DNA from: Zerene cesonia
Taxonomy: Eukaryota; Arthropoda; Insecta; Lepidoptera; Pieridae
Assembly: GCF_012273895.1 (NCBI RefSeq)
Contig: NW_024045132.1
Span: 2,604,001 to 2,668,000 of the forward strand
Reading direction: 5' to 3'
Length of the DNA: 64,000 nt
The notes beneath the pieces are model-generated. The model was not told where the DNA came from. It saw only the letters and a list, made by a program, of their open reading frames with translations, and made no database searches. Both the position numbers and the translations under genes were made by a program. Positions 50,779 through 63,038 of the stretch are shown in pieces. The stretch's first letter is position 1. Each line of letters starts with the position of its first letter.

Positions 50779-53003
50779 CTTATAAATTTATAGTCTTCAC
50801 ACCAGCTTAACTAAAAAACGGTTTTGAAACAAACCTGGGCTCTTCATCAAGAAGGCATTGTCTTCACATAATTTGTCATAAATCGCTTGTAAAGTTGCAT
50901 CTGGTTCAATTTCTATCACTCGTGTTGTGTTACTGCATGCGACACAGTCTGTGCGTTTTTCAGCATTAAATGTGTAAGTATAGACACCATCAGACATATT
51001 AAGAACCATATAATTGTTCATATTCGCACAACAGGATGACGCTAACTTAAATACCTATCGAAAAAATGCACAACAAAATGTAAAATTGTTTAAATATTTA
51101 ATGCATTTATAAGGGTCCAATAAATTAAACCATTTAAGTTGATTCTACGCGAGTATTATACATTTAGAAATGAAAGACTTTTAAACAGATTTTAAACGCG
51201 ATTTATTCATTAAATTATTAACCCGATGTTTTGAACACTTTACAGCGAGCGTGGTCATGGGGAGACTGAATGAAAATATAATGAATAAATCGCATTTAAA
51301 AGTCTTTAATTTCTAAACATTTAATTTGAGTTGAGTGTCGAGATAGTAATTAATTAAGAACAATTGATATTCAGACTCGATATATTCTATAATAGTAAGC
51401 AAATATGAAATAATATAATGACCTCAGTAGCACAAGCTGCCGCGATAGCTGCATTAGTGCTTGCTACCGCTGGTATAATGTTCTTCAAGACACCCTGTGT
51501 TAATCTGTATGTAACATTAGAGATTCCATACTTCATTGCTCTCTCTTGAGCTTTCTCATACACCCACGCCACATGCTGTGGGTCATCACCGTCAAGGGCA
51601 GTAGAACCTCCCCACGGATTTTCCTTAGCCCACTGTATTACCTTTACATATTCTATGCAATGTTCTGGCAACCTAAAAAAAATTATAACTTAAATTTTGA
51701 GTGACTTGAAAAAAAAAATAAAGCTGTCTCCAGTTTTGAATAACCTTAAATTCACTAATATTATAAATACAAAAGCATATGATAATTCAGTTGATTTACA
51801 GTCTTAAAAACTGTACAAAACCATTTTGTAAAATGTATAAAATAACCAAGTAAGTCAGTTAAGATTCTATGATTTGATTGTGGTTTGACTGAAATTATAA
51901 AATTTGTGTTGATTACAATTAAGAAACTTTATTGCATTTCTAGAACATAATATTTTCAAACCTCACCTCGGGGTATTTGCTATTGTACACAATGGAAATG
52001 TCTTCTGGGGTGGATATAAGTCGAGAGTGCATTCAATACATGCACTCATTCCAGGTAAGATCACTCTTGCATTACCTTTAAACCCTTCTGTGCCACCATC
52101 CACTAAGGGAATTATGCTGCTTTGGTCTAAACTTCCTAAAATACATTTAAAAATATTTTACATTTTATTTGTAGGTATTGAGAACGTAATATAAAATTCA
52201 TCTCGCAAACTGTATGGATATGAAAATTTACTTTTTAAAATGTTTAATGCTTCAATAAAATAATATTGTAATATATTACTTATGTTCATGCAATTTTATG
52301 ATAATATACAAACATGTAACATGTTATAAATATAAATTAATATAAATAATACTGTTCACATAAAAAAAATATATTTATGAGTTGAATTAGAAAAAAAAAT
52401 TACTTACTGTCATCATTATACTGCAGCAATGACATAAGCATGCCATTTAACCACCGCCTAGCCACAATGGAGTCAAGTCCGCACACAACAATGTGAAACT
52501 GGCGATAGAAACAGTCATCCAAATCTTGTATTGGACAGTGGTGGGCTACAGCTTCACAGCCAGGAACCCTAAAATAAAATTAATATGAGAAGCTTAAAAA
52601 ATTTATGTGAAAATTTATGAATGTTAGGTGTTCTATAAACATGGATTTATATTGATTCAATATACCTTCTATTCACAAAATCAACAGCACATTTTGCTTT
52701 TGATAAACCTATATCATTTTTTCGAAATAAAAATTGTCGATTCAAATTGGACAATTCTATTGTATCCATATCTACAATGTGTATCTTCTTGAAACCCATT
52801 AAAGCCAGGTCCTTCAGTAGCTCGCAGCCGAGGCCGCCTGCTCCAACTATAAGAACTTTGCAAGAATTCATTATGAAATCAAGTATCTCAGCGGAAGCTT
52901 CAAAGTCTGGATGGCAAAAAGGGCCTGATCGCTCCAAAACTTTTCTGATATTATGCCATCGCCTCTGTTGATAATCTGCGGTTTGCATTTCGCCTGAAGA
53001 CAT
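50229..53003 (-). CDS. NEDD8-activating enzyme E1 catalytic subunit UBA3
   Basis: With its partner APP-BP1/NAE1 it adenylates NEDD8, holds it as a thioester and passes it to the E2 UBC12, so switching on cullin-RING ligases. Six exons join in frame: 52666-53003, 52408-52568, 51967-52135, 51423-51672, 50835-51054 and 50229-50446. They give 451 residues, near the family's usual length. Visible are the nucleotide-binding GAGGLG at 54-59, the NLNRQFLFR segment of the adenylation fold, the active cysteine in ACIECTLDLYP (Cys202), a CVAC pair of the zinc site, and the C-terminal ubiquitin-fold domain with the ADVTTP motif, which recruits the E2. All introns are GT-AG. The C-terminal tail SESNNDVDMSR is an extension I do not recall from human UBA3. 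Introns hold a (TA)n run and a foldback element. Confidence 0.95.
50728..50775. repeat. (TA)n microsatellite
   Basis: About 24 uninterrupted TA units in the fifth intron of UBA3, roughly 60 bases downstream of exon 5's splice donor. It is likely length-variable. Confidence 0.95.
51139..51321. mobile_element. Foldback (MITE-like) element, copy 2, in a UBA3 intron
   Basis: It shares the outer left sequence ACGCGAGTATTATACATTTA with the copy at 34089-34282. It has the same long arms (AAACGCGATTTATTCATTAA and ATAATGAATAAATCGC). The core (TTAACCCGATGTTTTGAACA, CAGCGAGCGTGGTCA) reads in the opposite direction to copy 1. It lies in intron 4, clear of the splice sites. Confidence 0.7.
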
Positions 53004-54714
53004 GTTTGTGGATTTTTTGATTTATGTTGTTGATCAAAGAGTAAGCAATGAATCAAATAATAATATTCAGCAAATCCAAAAAATGACACTTTGTGACGAT
53101 TTATTGTTTTGGATCACTATTGATAATAATTTGTTCAATAGTTGTGTTTGAAAGGATTTAAATTTTAGGCTGTAAATTCCAATTCATCGAAAACAATATA
53201 TATTCACATACAAATACAGTAATTCTTAAAAATCGACGATAATCGTTAGACGGTAATCTGTCAAGGAAAATCTCAAATTCTGACGTTGACAGCGCCGGCT
53301 TCTAATTATTATGAACTGTCCTTAAAAATTCCCAGTAAAGAAAATTACGCAGTATACTTGTAGAAACTCAACTTACAAATTATAACTAGGTTTTGCAATT
53401 AAATAAAGTTTATATCATACATTAAAATTGAGTAATATTTAAAGTTCGTAGACAGAAAGTATTTTCTATCTACGGCATGGAATTTTAAAAAGGAGGAATG
53501 TTATGGTTTGAGTTAAAAATCATCGCAAAGTCGAGCACGGTTGGGTACGAATTGGGCCAGCTTACACCGGGGAAGTATGTAACATGCTACTGCGAGTAAT
53601 TTGAAAGCATGAAGTAGCATGCTTTCAACATTTCAAAACACAGTTGTGTTTCATGCTGTGAGTGGAAGAGTTAGAGGCCTATTTCCTTTTCCTGACCTAT
53701 CCCTGTTCATTCCTTCTTACCAGTCATCAATCCTTTACCTTTTTACTTTTTACCCTTTTCATCTAAAAAGCGGACAGCATATTCGCAATGGCACTATCTC
53801 TTTCGTCCCAACATTATTTGTATTAAATAATACTAGCAACATTATTTTAGGCACTTACAACACCGAGTCTACGGGACCTCATTCATGGCGTTATTATTCA
53901 ATTCAGATGGATTTCATTATTTACTTCCGGTATATAAAAAATCGTTCAAAAAAGCAATAAAGCTTTACATTTTAAAAACAGTTGATATTACATTAAATAG
54001 CTTAAATCTTTATTCTCATAATTTTATAAGTTGTTGTATATTCATTTAAAAATAGTGCATCACAGATAACTTATATATTGCATGATTTTGTGGCTGGTTG
54101 GTAAGCATAGAATACAAAATTGCAAAATCCGAGGACAATCGTGTATGTACCTATATATTCATTTGTTAGTTATGGAGGTGTGATGGAGGCGCAGTGGTCG
54201 AAGATAGCCAATTTCATGTTTGCGATTTCAAGGAACTTGGTGTAAGTACGCATATTAAATTGATTTAATAGGATTCTATACAGTAAAATCTATAAATAAA
54301 ATAAAATTTAACGTTATAACAACCAATGTTTTTCATGATATTTGAGGGAGAGACTGACAGGCTAATAGAAAGATATTCAGTATCTATTCAGCTAAAAACC
54401 CATGCTTATGTTACCGAACATTATTACTAAATTAATTTATCAATGTTAAATGCGGTGTGTTTATACAGTTTTATACGTTATTTGAATTATATTTGATATT
54501 AGATAACAATGTGCCACCGACAATGTCGTTTTGGTAGTTAGACGGTATGCGATGTCGTAGCTATTAAGAGGTTCATGGTTATAAATGACTTATGAATTTA
54601 TATTTAAACAATACAATAAGAGAATAATACGAAAATTAATATTTAGTGAACCTGCATTTTGCGCACTTTTTAAGTTAAACTAATTACAATGTAAATTCGT
54701 CAATAGATGTAAAT
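53004..54714. other. Divergent intergenic region UBA3 / zinc-finger gene
   Basis: About 1.7 kb between two start codons facing away from each other, so it should contain both promoters. No TATA box stands out. It contains a retroelement fragment at 53528-53760. The untranslated first exons cannot be located from sequence alone. Confidence 0.5.
53528..53760 (+). repeat. Retroelement fragment, GTCGAGCACG family, copy 4
   Basis: GTCGAGCACGGTTGGGTACG, AATTGGGCCAGCTTACACCG and GGGGAAGTATG match the copy at 2154. A middle insertion contains an inverted repeat (TGAAAGCATG / CATGCTTTCA near 53600-53628), and the CCTGACCTATCC region corresponds to the later part of the family. Confidence 0.6.
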
Positions 54715-57700
54715 ATGGCTGGTAATAGAGTAAATGCTAAGACGAAAGGAAAAGAAGACAAGAGCAAATTAAATAAAAATGTTACACAAAATAATGAAGA
54801 CTCGGAAGATCTTGATTATAGTTTGCTTAGAAAGCCTATACCTACAAGTGTAACAGGGTTTGCCCAAGCAAGAAAAGTGTTTGATTTAGCCACAGAGGAG
54901 GTAAGATAAGTTTTGAATTTTTTAATCTTTTTGAATGTTTTATTTTTGATATTTCACAAACAGATGCCTTAGTCAAAATTATATTTTCGTATATGTATTG
55001 TATATATATGTTTAAGAACCATGCTTTTCTAATCAAGTATGACTCATTGTATACTATTGGTAGTTTATTTAATGAATTTAGTGAAAGTACAACTTAAATA
55101 TTATACACAAACTTAAGTGTTACTTATAATTAACTTACTTTTTAGTAATGTTTAAATTTTTATTGTTTTAATTTTCAGCTTAAAGAACTACTGACAAATG
55201 AGTGTGATTTGCTATATGAATGCAAGGTTTGCAGGAATTTATTTAGAAGTTTGATGAATTTCATTTCACACAAAAGGATTTATTGTAAGGAAAAGTTCAA
55301 CTGTACTGTGCATAGTCATTTCACAAGTGTCAACTCAACGGTACGTAATGTGGATGTTATAGTTAAAATTTTGCATGGACAGAAATTAGTGAAGCTATAG
55401 TTAAATTGTATGTTGATCAATAACATTGAATTATTGTTATCTTAATATATGGTTATGGTGGGAAGTAATACATATGAGTAGTAACGAGGTCTTTGTTTTC
55501 TAGTGATACAAGATTTTTTTTTATATTTTTTATCTATTTTTTGTTGTAAGTATCTACAACATTTCATTATCTTTCGTTGACTGTACTAGACTTTGTTTAA
55601 GGAGTATTCATTAATTTTCTTATTTATTAAAAACATTTTTCTAAAAGTAAGATAGTAGTGTAAGAATGTATAATGATAAAAAAATTACGCAAAAAAAATA
55701 CAAGAAAATGTACTAAGTTGACTTTTTGTGAGCAGCTATCTCTGCCAAACAACTCCAATGAAAATATGCATCACAAATAATCATATTGCATTTTATAGGC
55801 CAATGAATTATTGAAAATAAAGAAGTTTGAGGAGAATTATTTGGAGTTTCTAAAAGACAAGTCACAAGAACCCAATGAAAATATTGAAGAAAATGATGCA
55901 ATACCCATGACAAAAGATTTAACTACAGTAATTGAAAAGATTGTCACATCTAGAGGTATTCAAGAGGATCAATTGAAGGAACAAGAAGTTATTTTGCAGA
56001 AAATTCCTAAAACGTCTGTTGCTGTTTATCAAAATATTAAATACAATGATTCTTCCAATGTTGACGATATGCGAACACAGGTATTTCATTTTATTCAATA
56101 GCAGGCATTCTCATTAATATTTACAATAGTAAAACATTGTTAAATAATAATGATTGGTAGGAGTTTACCCTGAGTCATTTATTTTTAGAAATTTCATCAT
56201 AATTTGTTCAGCCATTTTTGAATAGTTGAGCATAATTAGCAATGTAAAGAAAAAAAGAAGATATAACAATGTAATTAAAGTATGTTACATTAAGTCAAAA
56301 ACTGAATGTTTTTTTTTGCAAGAATTATTGTTCATTTGGAAATTATATGATAACTGTAAATTAGTTGTTATATAACTAATTAAAAATGGTGTATTTAACT
56401 GTTTAAATACATAAAAAATTGTACAGAAGCGTTGGAGCGCAAATCTGACGTATATTTGGCTGAGTTATTAACGTAAGAAAATGATTCTATTTGAATCCTT
56501 AATTGAGTTTAACCTTTGTCTTCAATTTGTGTTACAACAATGCTTATTGATAGTATCTTTTTATTTACACTAACTTCAAAAGTCTGTCTACTTTAAAAAT
56601 ATTAAATTTATTTTTTATTAGTCATTGTTGAAATACAAGTTCTTTGTTATTAGAATAAATGGATGTGAATTTTCTTATTTCATTTCAGGTAAATGAATTG
56701 GATACAATACTATCACGACAAAATGCAGTTCTACAAAGTGATGGTAAATTTAAAATTGAGAGTAATGTGGATTCGGAAAATGAGGGTGTCATTCAAATAA
56801 GTGACGATGAAGAAAATGATTGTTTGGATAATCTCAAGTGTAAAATATGTGAGTACAAACAAAAAAAAAGATATTGTTTTTTACAGTACCGCGCACAATT
56901 ACTTAAAAACCATAATTATATATGGTACTCTAAGAATATCAATTTGTAATAATCATGTAAGAAGTATCTATAAGAACACGGGATACAGCTAGTTTTATAT
57001 ACTCATACTTAAAACTAGCTGTATCCCGTGGCGTCACTTGCATGGTACTCGGGTTTAAAGTGGTCTATGTGCTAAGCCAAACTAATGTCTGTACCAAATT
57101 TTGTACAGATGTAATAAGCTATTTGCGTGAAAGAGTAACAAACATCCATAAATCCACCCATACTTATATACTTTCACGTTTTTAATATTAGCTAGATATA
57201 AATAGTACTTAATTCATATCTTTGATAAAGTATTTCTTTGTCCTTTATATTTACATATTTGTAGATTGATTTACTCATACTCATATTAATAATAATTTTC
57301 AGGTGAACTTCAATTCTCAACACAAAAGACCTTAAAGTCTCACATAAAAACGAAACATTTGGAAAGTCGCCTCGTGTATCCGTGTCCAGACTGTCTCGAA
57401 ATATTTTCAACATCGTGGAGTGTTTACAGGCATCTATTCAAAGTTCATAGGTATGTCGGAAACATATTATTATGTCTTGTTTTGAAATAGAATGAAAACT
57501 TGCATTTCATTTTGTACAACATGTAACACCAATTGGGAATTTTCTTTAAAATGTTATGAAGATATAACACTTACTTTTACCTTAGGTTCAAGTTAAAGTA
57601 AGTACTTTAATTTAAATGGGTATCATTACCCTCCTTTTGTTAGGGAACACATGCGCTGTCTTTAATCTTTTTACAGACCAACCCGACGTCAACTGATACA

Positions 57701-60700
57701 CAAATTCTCCGGAAACGCCATTATAATTAAAAAAAAAATTCTTATGGTTTAGCGATTGATTGTAAATTAATAAAAAATAAATTATGGCTACCATAATGAC
57801 TTTTTTACTCTTTAGAAAAACTGCAGCGCAGATTCGAAGATTGCGTGAAACAATTCAATCAAAAGCCTTCCGTATGAACAACCCACCGGCGTTTTATGAA
57901 AAGCGCAAGTCTAGTATGAAAATTGCTACAGCACAGAAAATTACTGAAGAGGAGAGAATAGATCAAGAAAATCAGGTAATTAATCTACTGTGTCTGTATG
58001 CGTGTTTCGGCGAATCTCATACAAGATTTGACTGATTTTGTAGTGACATTCTTATATTTATGAGTTTGGCAAGGAAATATGAGGATTTGTGAATGAAATT
58101 AAACATGGTAATAAAAATTTTCAACTATACACATGTAATGTTATCATGTAAGTATGATTTCGTTTAAGATTTCGAATTAAATAATTTCTATCATGTATAT
58201 TATTTCATACTGTGTGTCAATTAAGATTAGATATTTGAAATGTACCTCTATCAGATTAAGTTGACCTGTTACGATATTATGTATCTCCCACGTGCAAAAA
58301 GTAACAAATAAATGTATATGCATCAGGCATGGATGGACAACATGGAGGGGGACGGCGAGTTGCCGCGGTGCGGCGGGTGCGGGCGCACGTTCGAGCGGCG
58401 CGCGGCGCTCGCGGCGCACACCAACACGTGCCAGCCGCGCGTGCGCGCGCTCGCCGCCGCGCGCCGCCCGCACGACGCCAAGCGCATCGAGATACAGATC
58501 CGCAAGGACTACCACAAGGGGCCGCCGCCCAAAGGTAACGCCTCGTGTTGTCATAGCAACGCGCCGAGTGCATCTAGGTATACAACCGTTAGGGGCTGCC
58601 GCCGCCGGAAGGTGATCACGCCACGTGTTGCCATAGCAATGCGCCGAACGCATCTAGATAGATAACTGCTACCGTCCACAGCTGCCTAAAGGTGAGCACG
58701 CCTGTTCTTGCCTTAGCAACGCGCCGAGCTAATTAACATCCAATCCACTCGGGGCCGTCTCTACTCACGGGTTAGACACGCCTTTAAGTGAACGCTATGC
58801 GTATGGCACAAACACAAATTGAATATTTTATAAGTTGCTTGTACAGCCTCTTGTAGCGGATTGCCTGATGATCTTTAAAAAATTAGAGTCTTGAAATTGT
58901 AATAAAATATTGAGAGCATGATTGAGATATTTTTTTTTGCTAATTTTTGCAGAAAAGAATACTACCGAAGAGGCACCATCACCATCGAAACCGCAAGTAC
59001 AAAAGGAGAAAAAAGAAGTTCAAAATGAAAACACTTTGACGGAAGCTATTATGAGTATTGTTGGAGTAACTGGTAATCAAGAAGTTGTTGATAGCGAGCC
59101 TATAGAACAAATTACTGAAGATCCGCCTAAACCTAGTTTTAATGTAGACTCTTTCAAACCTATGCATAAGCTAAGGTTTTCTCACCAAGCAGAGAAAAGC
59201 AATTTTAATGCACTGAAAAGAAAAGTGCTACATGATGTTGACATAGACCAATTGTCATGTAAAAAATGTGAATTCAAATGTAAGCAAGCGAACGAACTAT
59301 ACAATCACGTTGCAGGTCACTTTAAATGGTTGCGTTATGCATGCAAACTGTGTAATTTCAAGCATTATGAATTCGAGAAAGTTCCGGAGCATGTAAAGAT
59401 AGTTCACAAACTAAAGGGTGATTCTGATTTCTATTTTAGTACAGTTAAAGCGATTGATGGTGTTGAAGCGACAATGCTTTCTGATGTAACTGATGAAACA
59501 AGTGAAGCTAATGAAACTAGTCCTGACTCTAGACGACCAAGTAGGTGTTCAAGTGACTCTAGCAGATTGTCCGATGACAGTTCATCTAGTAGTACAAGAA
59601 TCGAAACGGGAAGTAGAAAGAGAAAATCAAATCCATATAGAAGCAGTACAAGGAAAAAGAGAGAAGTCCCTAATGGTATGATCCTTTATTATTTTTTTAT
59701 TTGTTCCCTATACCCTTAGTAATAATATAAATACTGAATCTTAAATGGAAGAAATGATTTCGATTCATTTTAGCAAAGATTGATTAAATTTTTAACTATT
59801 GCACATTGAAATCTTAACATTGCAGTATAAAAATCTTAAAGGTTAAATAGGATAATGATAATGAAAATATTTTGTTTATTGCAGATGAAGCAGATGGAGA
59901 TAGCAAGGATGGCGAAGATTCACCTCAAAAAGACGTCATACAATTGGAAAACGATTCATCTTCAAATTCAAAGATATTTGATGAAAACTCGTCTGATATA
60001 GATGACTCTGAGGAGAAAACTAGCAAACGTCTCAGACTCGATGATATGACATCAGTTGCACCTAGAAGACCAGTCAGGAAACGAACGAGACCCAAAAATG
60101 AGGATTTCGAATATGATTTATCAAATCTACTGAAAATGGAAGCCCAAGGTTACAGGGATTCGATATCGGTCTCTAATGTTAAAGCAGTTTCAAATAAAAA
60201 GAAAANNNNNNNNNNNNNNNNNNNNNNNNNNNNNNNNNNNNNNNNNNNNNNNNNNNNNNNNNNNNNNNNNNNNNNNNNNNNNNNNNNNNNNNNNNNNNNN
60301 NNNNNNNNNNNNNNNNNNNNNNNNNNNNNNNNNNNNNNNNNNNNNNNNNNNNNNNNNNNNNNNNNNNNNNNNNNNNNNNNNNNNNNNNNNNNNNNNNNNN
60401 NNNNNNNNNNNNNNNNNNNNNNNNNNNNNNNNNNNNNNNNNNNNNNNNNNNNNNNNNNNNNNNNNNNNNNNNNNNNNNNNNNNNNNNNNNNNNNNNNNNN
60501 NNNNNNNNNNNNNNNNNNNNNNNNNNNNNNNNNNNNNNNNNNNNNNNNNNNNNNNNNNNNNNNNNNNNNNNNNNNNNNNNNNNNNNNNNNNNNNNNNNNN
60601 NNNNNNNNNNNNNNNNNNNNNNNNNNNNNNNNNNNNNNNNNNNNNNNNNNNNNNNNNNNNNNNNNNNNNNNNNNNNNNNNNNNNNNNNNNNNNNNNNNNN

Positions 60701-62098
60701 NNNNNNNNNNNNNNNNNNNNNNNNNNNNNNNNNNNNNNNNNNNNNNNNNNNNNNNNNNNNNNNNNNNNNNNNNNNNNNNNNNNNNNNNNNNNNNNNNNNN
60801 NNNNNNNNNNNNNNNNNNNNNNNNNNNNNNNNNNNNNNNNNNNNNNNNNNNNNNNNNNNNNNNNNNNNNNNNNNNNNNNNNNNNNNNNNNNNNNNNNNNN
60901 NNNNNNNNNNNNNNNNNNNNNNNNNNNNNNNNNNNNNNNNNNNNNNNNNNNNNNNNNNNNNNNNNNNNNNNNNNNNNNNNNNNNNNNNNNNNNNNNNNNN
61001 NNNNNNNNNNNNNNNNNNNNNNNNNNNNNNNNNNNNNNNNNNNNNNNNNNNNNNNNNNNNNNNNNNNNNNNNNNNNNNNNNNNNNNNNNNNNNNNNNNNN
61101 NNNNNNNNNNNNNNNNNNNNNNNNNNNNNNNNNNNNNNNNNNNNNNNNNNNNNNNNNNNNNNNNNNNNNNNNNNNNNNNNNNNNNNNNNNNNNNNNNNNN
61201 NNNNNATGGGGGTAGGGCTCATATGAAAACTACTAATTTTACAATTTTCACATCAACTAAAGAACAAAGGATATCTAATATATTTGTTAGACCCATGTTG
61301 CCAAAAATCAGTCGCATAGATAAAACTTCCCTTCTAAAAGAACCACCAGAAAATAAAGATAATACAACTAAAAGTACAAAAGTTCCCGACGCGAACGAAT
61401 CTGTAGTACAACCAGTTATAGAAGATGGTAAATCACAAAGTCCTCCTGTAACAGAAACAAATGAAAACATAAAAGATAGCAATAAAGTAATTACCGAAAC
61501 TAAAGATACAAAAGAAGTTAACGATGAAAATCCTGCGAGCCAAACCACTGCGAGCCCAACCACTGAATCTAGTTCCCAAGATAAAACCAAATCAAATTTA
61601 AATTTAGTTCCTATAAAATTTCGTAAACAAAGCTTAGACCTTATGAAAAATCCCCTTATTAAAAAGAATATTACCGACTTTAGCAAGGCCGGTATGAAGA
61701 CAAAAATTCTCGTCATCAAGCCTTTGAATAGGAAAGATGGCGCTCAAACTATAAATGCACCGTTGAAGTTTCAAACGATAAAGTTAAAAGAACCCGTGAA
61801 CATATCCAATGATGAGAAAAAGCCAGATCAAGTTGTTGTAGTGAAAGTACCCAAAGTTGAATGTGCAAGAGCAGTTAAAGGTAGTAACAATAATAACGAA
61901 AGTAGTTCAGACGCTAAAGTGGCAGACAGTGAAAAAGAAAAAGCAGAAAATTGTGATAGTAAAATAAGTGAAGAAAAATACAATGAAAGTGATAAACAAG
62001 AGGTTTCGAATAATAATAGCGATAGAGCTCAATCTGAAACTTTTTCCACTGAAATCTCGGTGCCTGTGACTGATACAGATGTAGCAGTCCAAAGCTGA
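54715..62098 (+). CDS. ZNF800-like multi-zinc-finger protein
   Basis: Nine visible exons join in frame: 54715-54900, 55179-55340, 55799-56080, 56689-56848, 57303-57450, 57816-57975, 58327-58534, 58953-59675 and 59885 into the gap, then 61206-62098 to the TGA. The first finger is C2HC (C77, C80, H93, C98; ECKVCRNLFRSL), closely recalling ZNF800. C2H2 fingers follow at 261-282 and 291-312, a C2HC finger at 381-401, and two more at about 538-585. The C-terminal part is acidic, Ser/Lys-rich and probably disordered, with a basic RRPVRKRTRPK stretch that may be a nuclear signal. A nuclear regulatory role is inferred from the family. The 1,000-N gap hides an unknown amount, possibly including introns, so the join across it is uncertain. 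The exon at 58327 is strikingly GC-rich. Confidence 0.8.
56977..57030. repeat. 21-bp perfect palindrome at a Helitron-like end
   Basis: CACGGGATACAGCTAGTTTTA (56977-56997; last 20 bases ACGGGATACAGCTAGTTTTA) is perfectly complementary to 57010-57030 with a 12-base loop. Each arm contains CTAG. It lies in intron 4 of the zinc-finger gene and joins the 3' end of the element at 57015-57190. Confidence 0.8.
57015..57190 (-). mobile_element. Helitron-like element in a zinc-finger-gene intron
   Basis: On the minus strand it runs from about 57190 (TCTAGCTAATATTAAAAACG) through GTGAAAGTATATAAGTATGG and the GCTTATTACATCTGTACAA block to GCCACGGGATACAG and CTAG at 57015-57018. Layout matches the element at 23458-23641. 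It ends about 110 bases before exon 5. Confidence 0.6.
58528..58740 (+). repeat. Imperfect tandem repeat copying an exon end and splice donor
   Basis: Three units with spacing 77 and 80 bases. Each starts at an AAAGGT-type donor (GT at 58535, 58612 and 58692) and contains a TTGCCATAGCAACGCGCCGA-like block. The first donor is that of the GC-rich exon; the other two are intronic copies. Exon extension to the second donor (+77) or third (+157) would change the reading frame. Confidence 0.7.
60206..61205. other. Assembly gap inside the zinc-finger gene, 1,000 N
   Basis: Placeholder of exactly 1,000 N. Coding sequence enters it on the left (ends VSNKKK) and coding sequence leaves it on the right (GGRAHMKTTN). 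The missing amount and any intron are unknown. Confidence 0.99.
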
Positions 62099-62376
62099 AT
62101 GAAATATGTTAATGTATTATTATTTTAATTAAGAACATGTACAGGTTATGTTAGTTAGCTATTCCAATTAAATGATATATAACAATTATAGTGTTGTCTT
62201 GTTCTCATTTTGATCCTATGAATGAATGAAAATGAAAGCTACGTATGTATGTACACAAAAGAAAGTTGCTTTAGAAACACAACTTCGATTTCGAATTGAA
62301 CCCTACTTAAATACCCACATCTGCATAGATAGCCTGCTTCAGTCAATTCTTTATTATTATGTTTATTATGTATGCA

Positions 62377-62382
62377 AATAAA
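62377..62382 (+). terminator. Poly(A) signal of the zinc-finger gene
   Basis: AATAAA about 280 bases past the TGA, in TGCAAATAAATCAC. It is the first canonical hexamer after the stop. Confidence 0.5.
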
Positions 62383-62434
62383 TCACTATACACATTGCTT
62401 GTAGATTAATATTTAAATATTGAAATATCTATAA

Positions 62435-62605
62435 TGCTGGCCCGGCAAACGTTGGTATGCCTTACTTTTATCATTATGCGGTATGAAAAATAGATGTTCG
62501 CCGTTTCTCACGCACGCACCTAAAATTTCATTAAAATCAGTCCAGTCGTTTCGGAGAAGTATGGTAACTTACAGTGACACGAGAATTTTAGATATATACA
62601 TACAT
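62435..62605 (+). repeat. Dispersed repeat fragment between convergent genes
   Basis: TGGCCCGGCAAACGTTGGTA, TTCATTAAAATCAGTCCAG and CGTTTCGGAGAAGTATGG match the common lepidopteran repeat also seen at 12770-12927. It sits between the two facing 3' ends. Confidence 0.5.
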
Positions 62606-62992
62606 ATATACAGAGATAAATGAGTAGGTAATAATAATATTCAGTCAGATGATCTTGCATAACATTATGCATTAATTTATGCACAATCACAGATCAATTG
62701 ACAGTTGATCATCTGATAATTTTATGTATAAATCACATTATTTACGAACTAAATAGGTACCTATCTTCATACTTATCTCCAAGTCATGATACAGGAAAAA
62801 GTATAACCAATATGTTTACATAACAATAAAGTAGGGTTAGAAAATTTGTTCAGTTTATTAGTTTTTCATGACAATTGAAATCAATGTTAAAGAATTCTAC
62901 CTTAGTGTTATACTACTGTTTCATGGTATCATAAGATTTTTATGATGCATTTAAGGAGTTGGGCAATGAAAAGATTGCTTTAGCTATAGATA

Positions 62993-62998
62993 TTTATT
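62993..62998 (-). terminator. Poly(A) signal of ATP synthase beta
   Basis: AATAAA on the minus strand about 40 bases past the stop codon. Confidence 0.6.
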
Positions 62999-63038
62999 TT
63001 GAAATAAGATTACACTTTCATTCTTCACTGTATGACAA

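Noticed and set aside
58177..58653. Arg/Ala-rich frames on the minus strand and other plus frames around 58300-58600
   Set aside because: Shadows of the GC-rich zinc-finger exon; GC-rich DNA has few stops in every frame. The true frame joins neighbouring exons in phase and contains the C2HC finger.
61219..61719. 166-codon hydrophobic frame on the minus strand
   Set aside because: Antisense shadow of the Lys/Thr/Ser-rich C-terminus of the zinc-finger protein.
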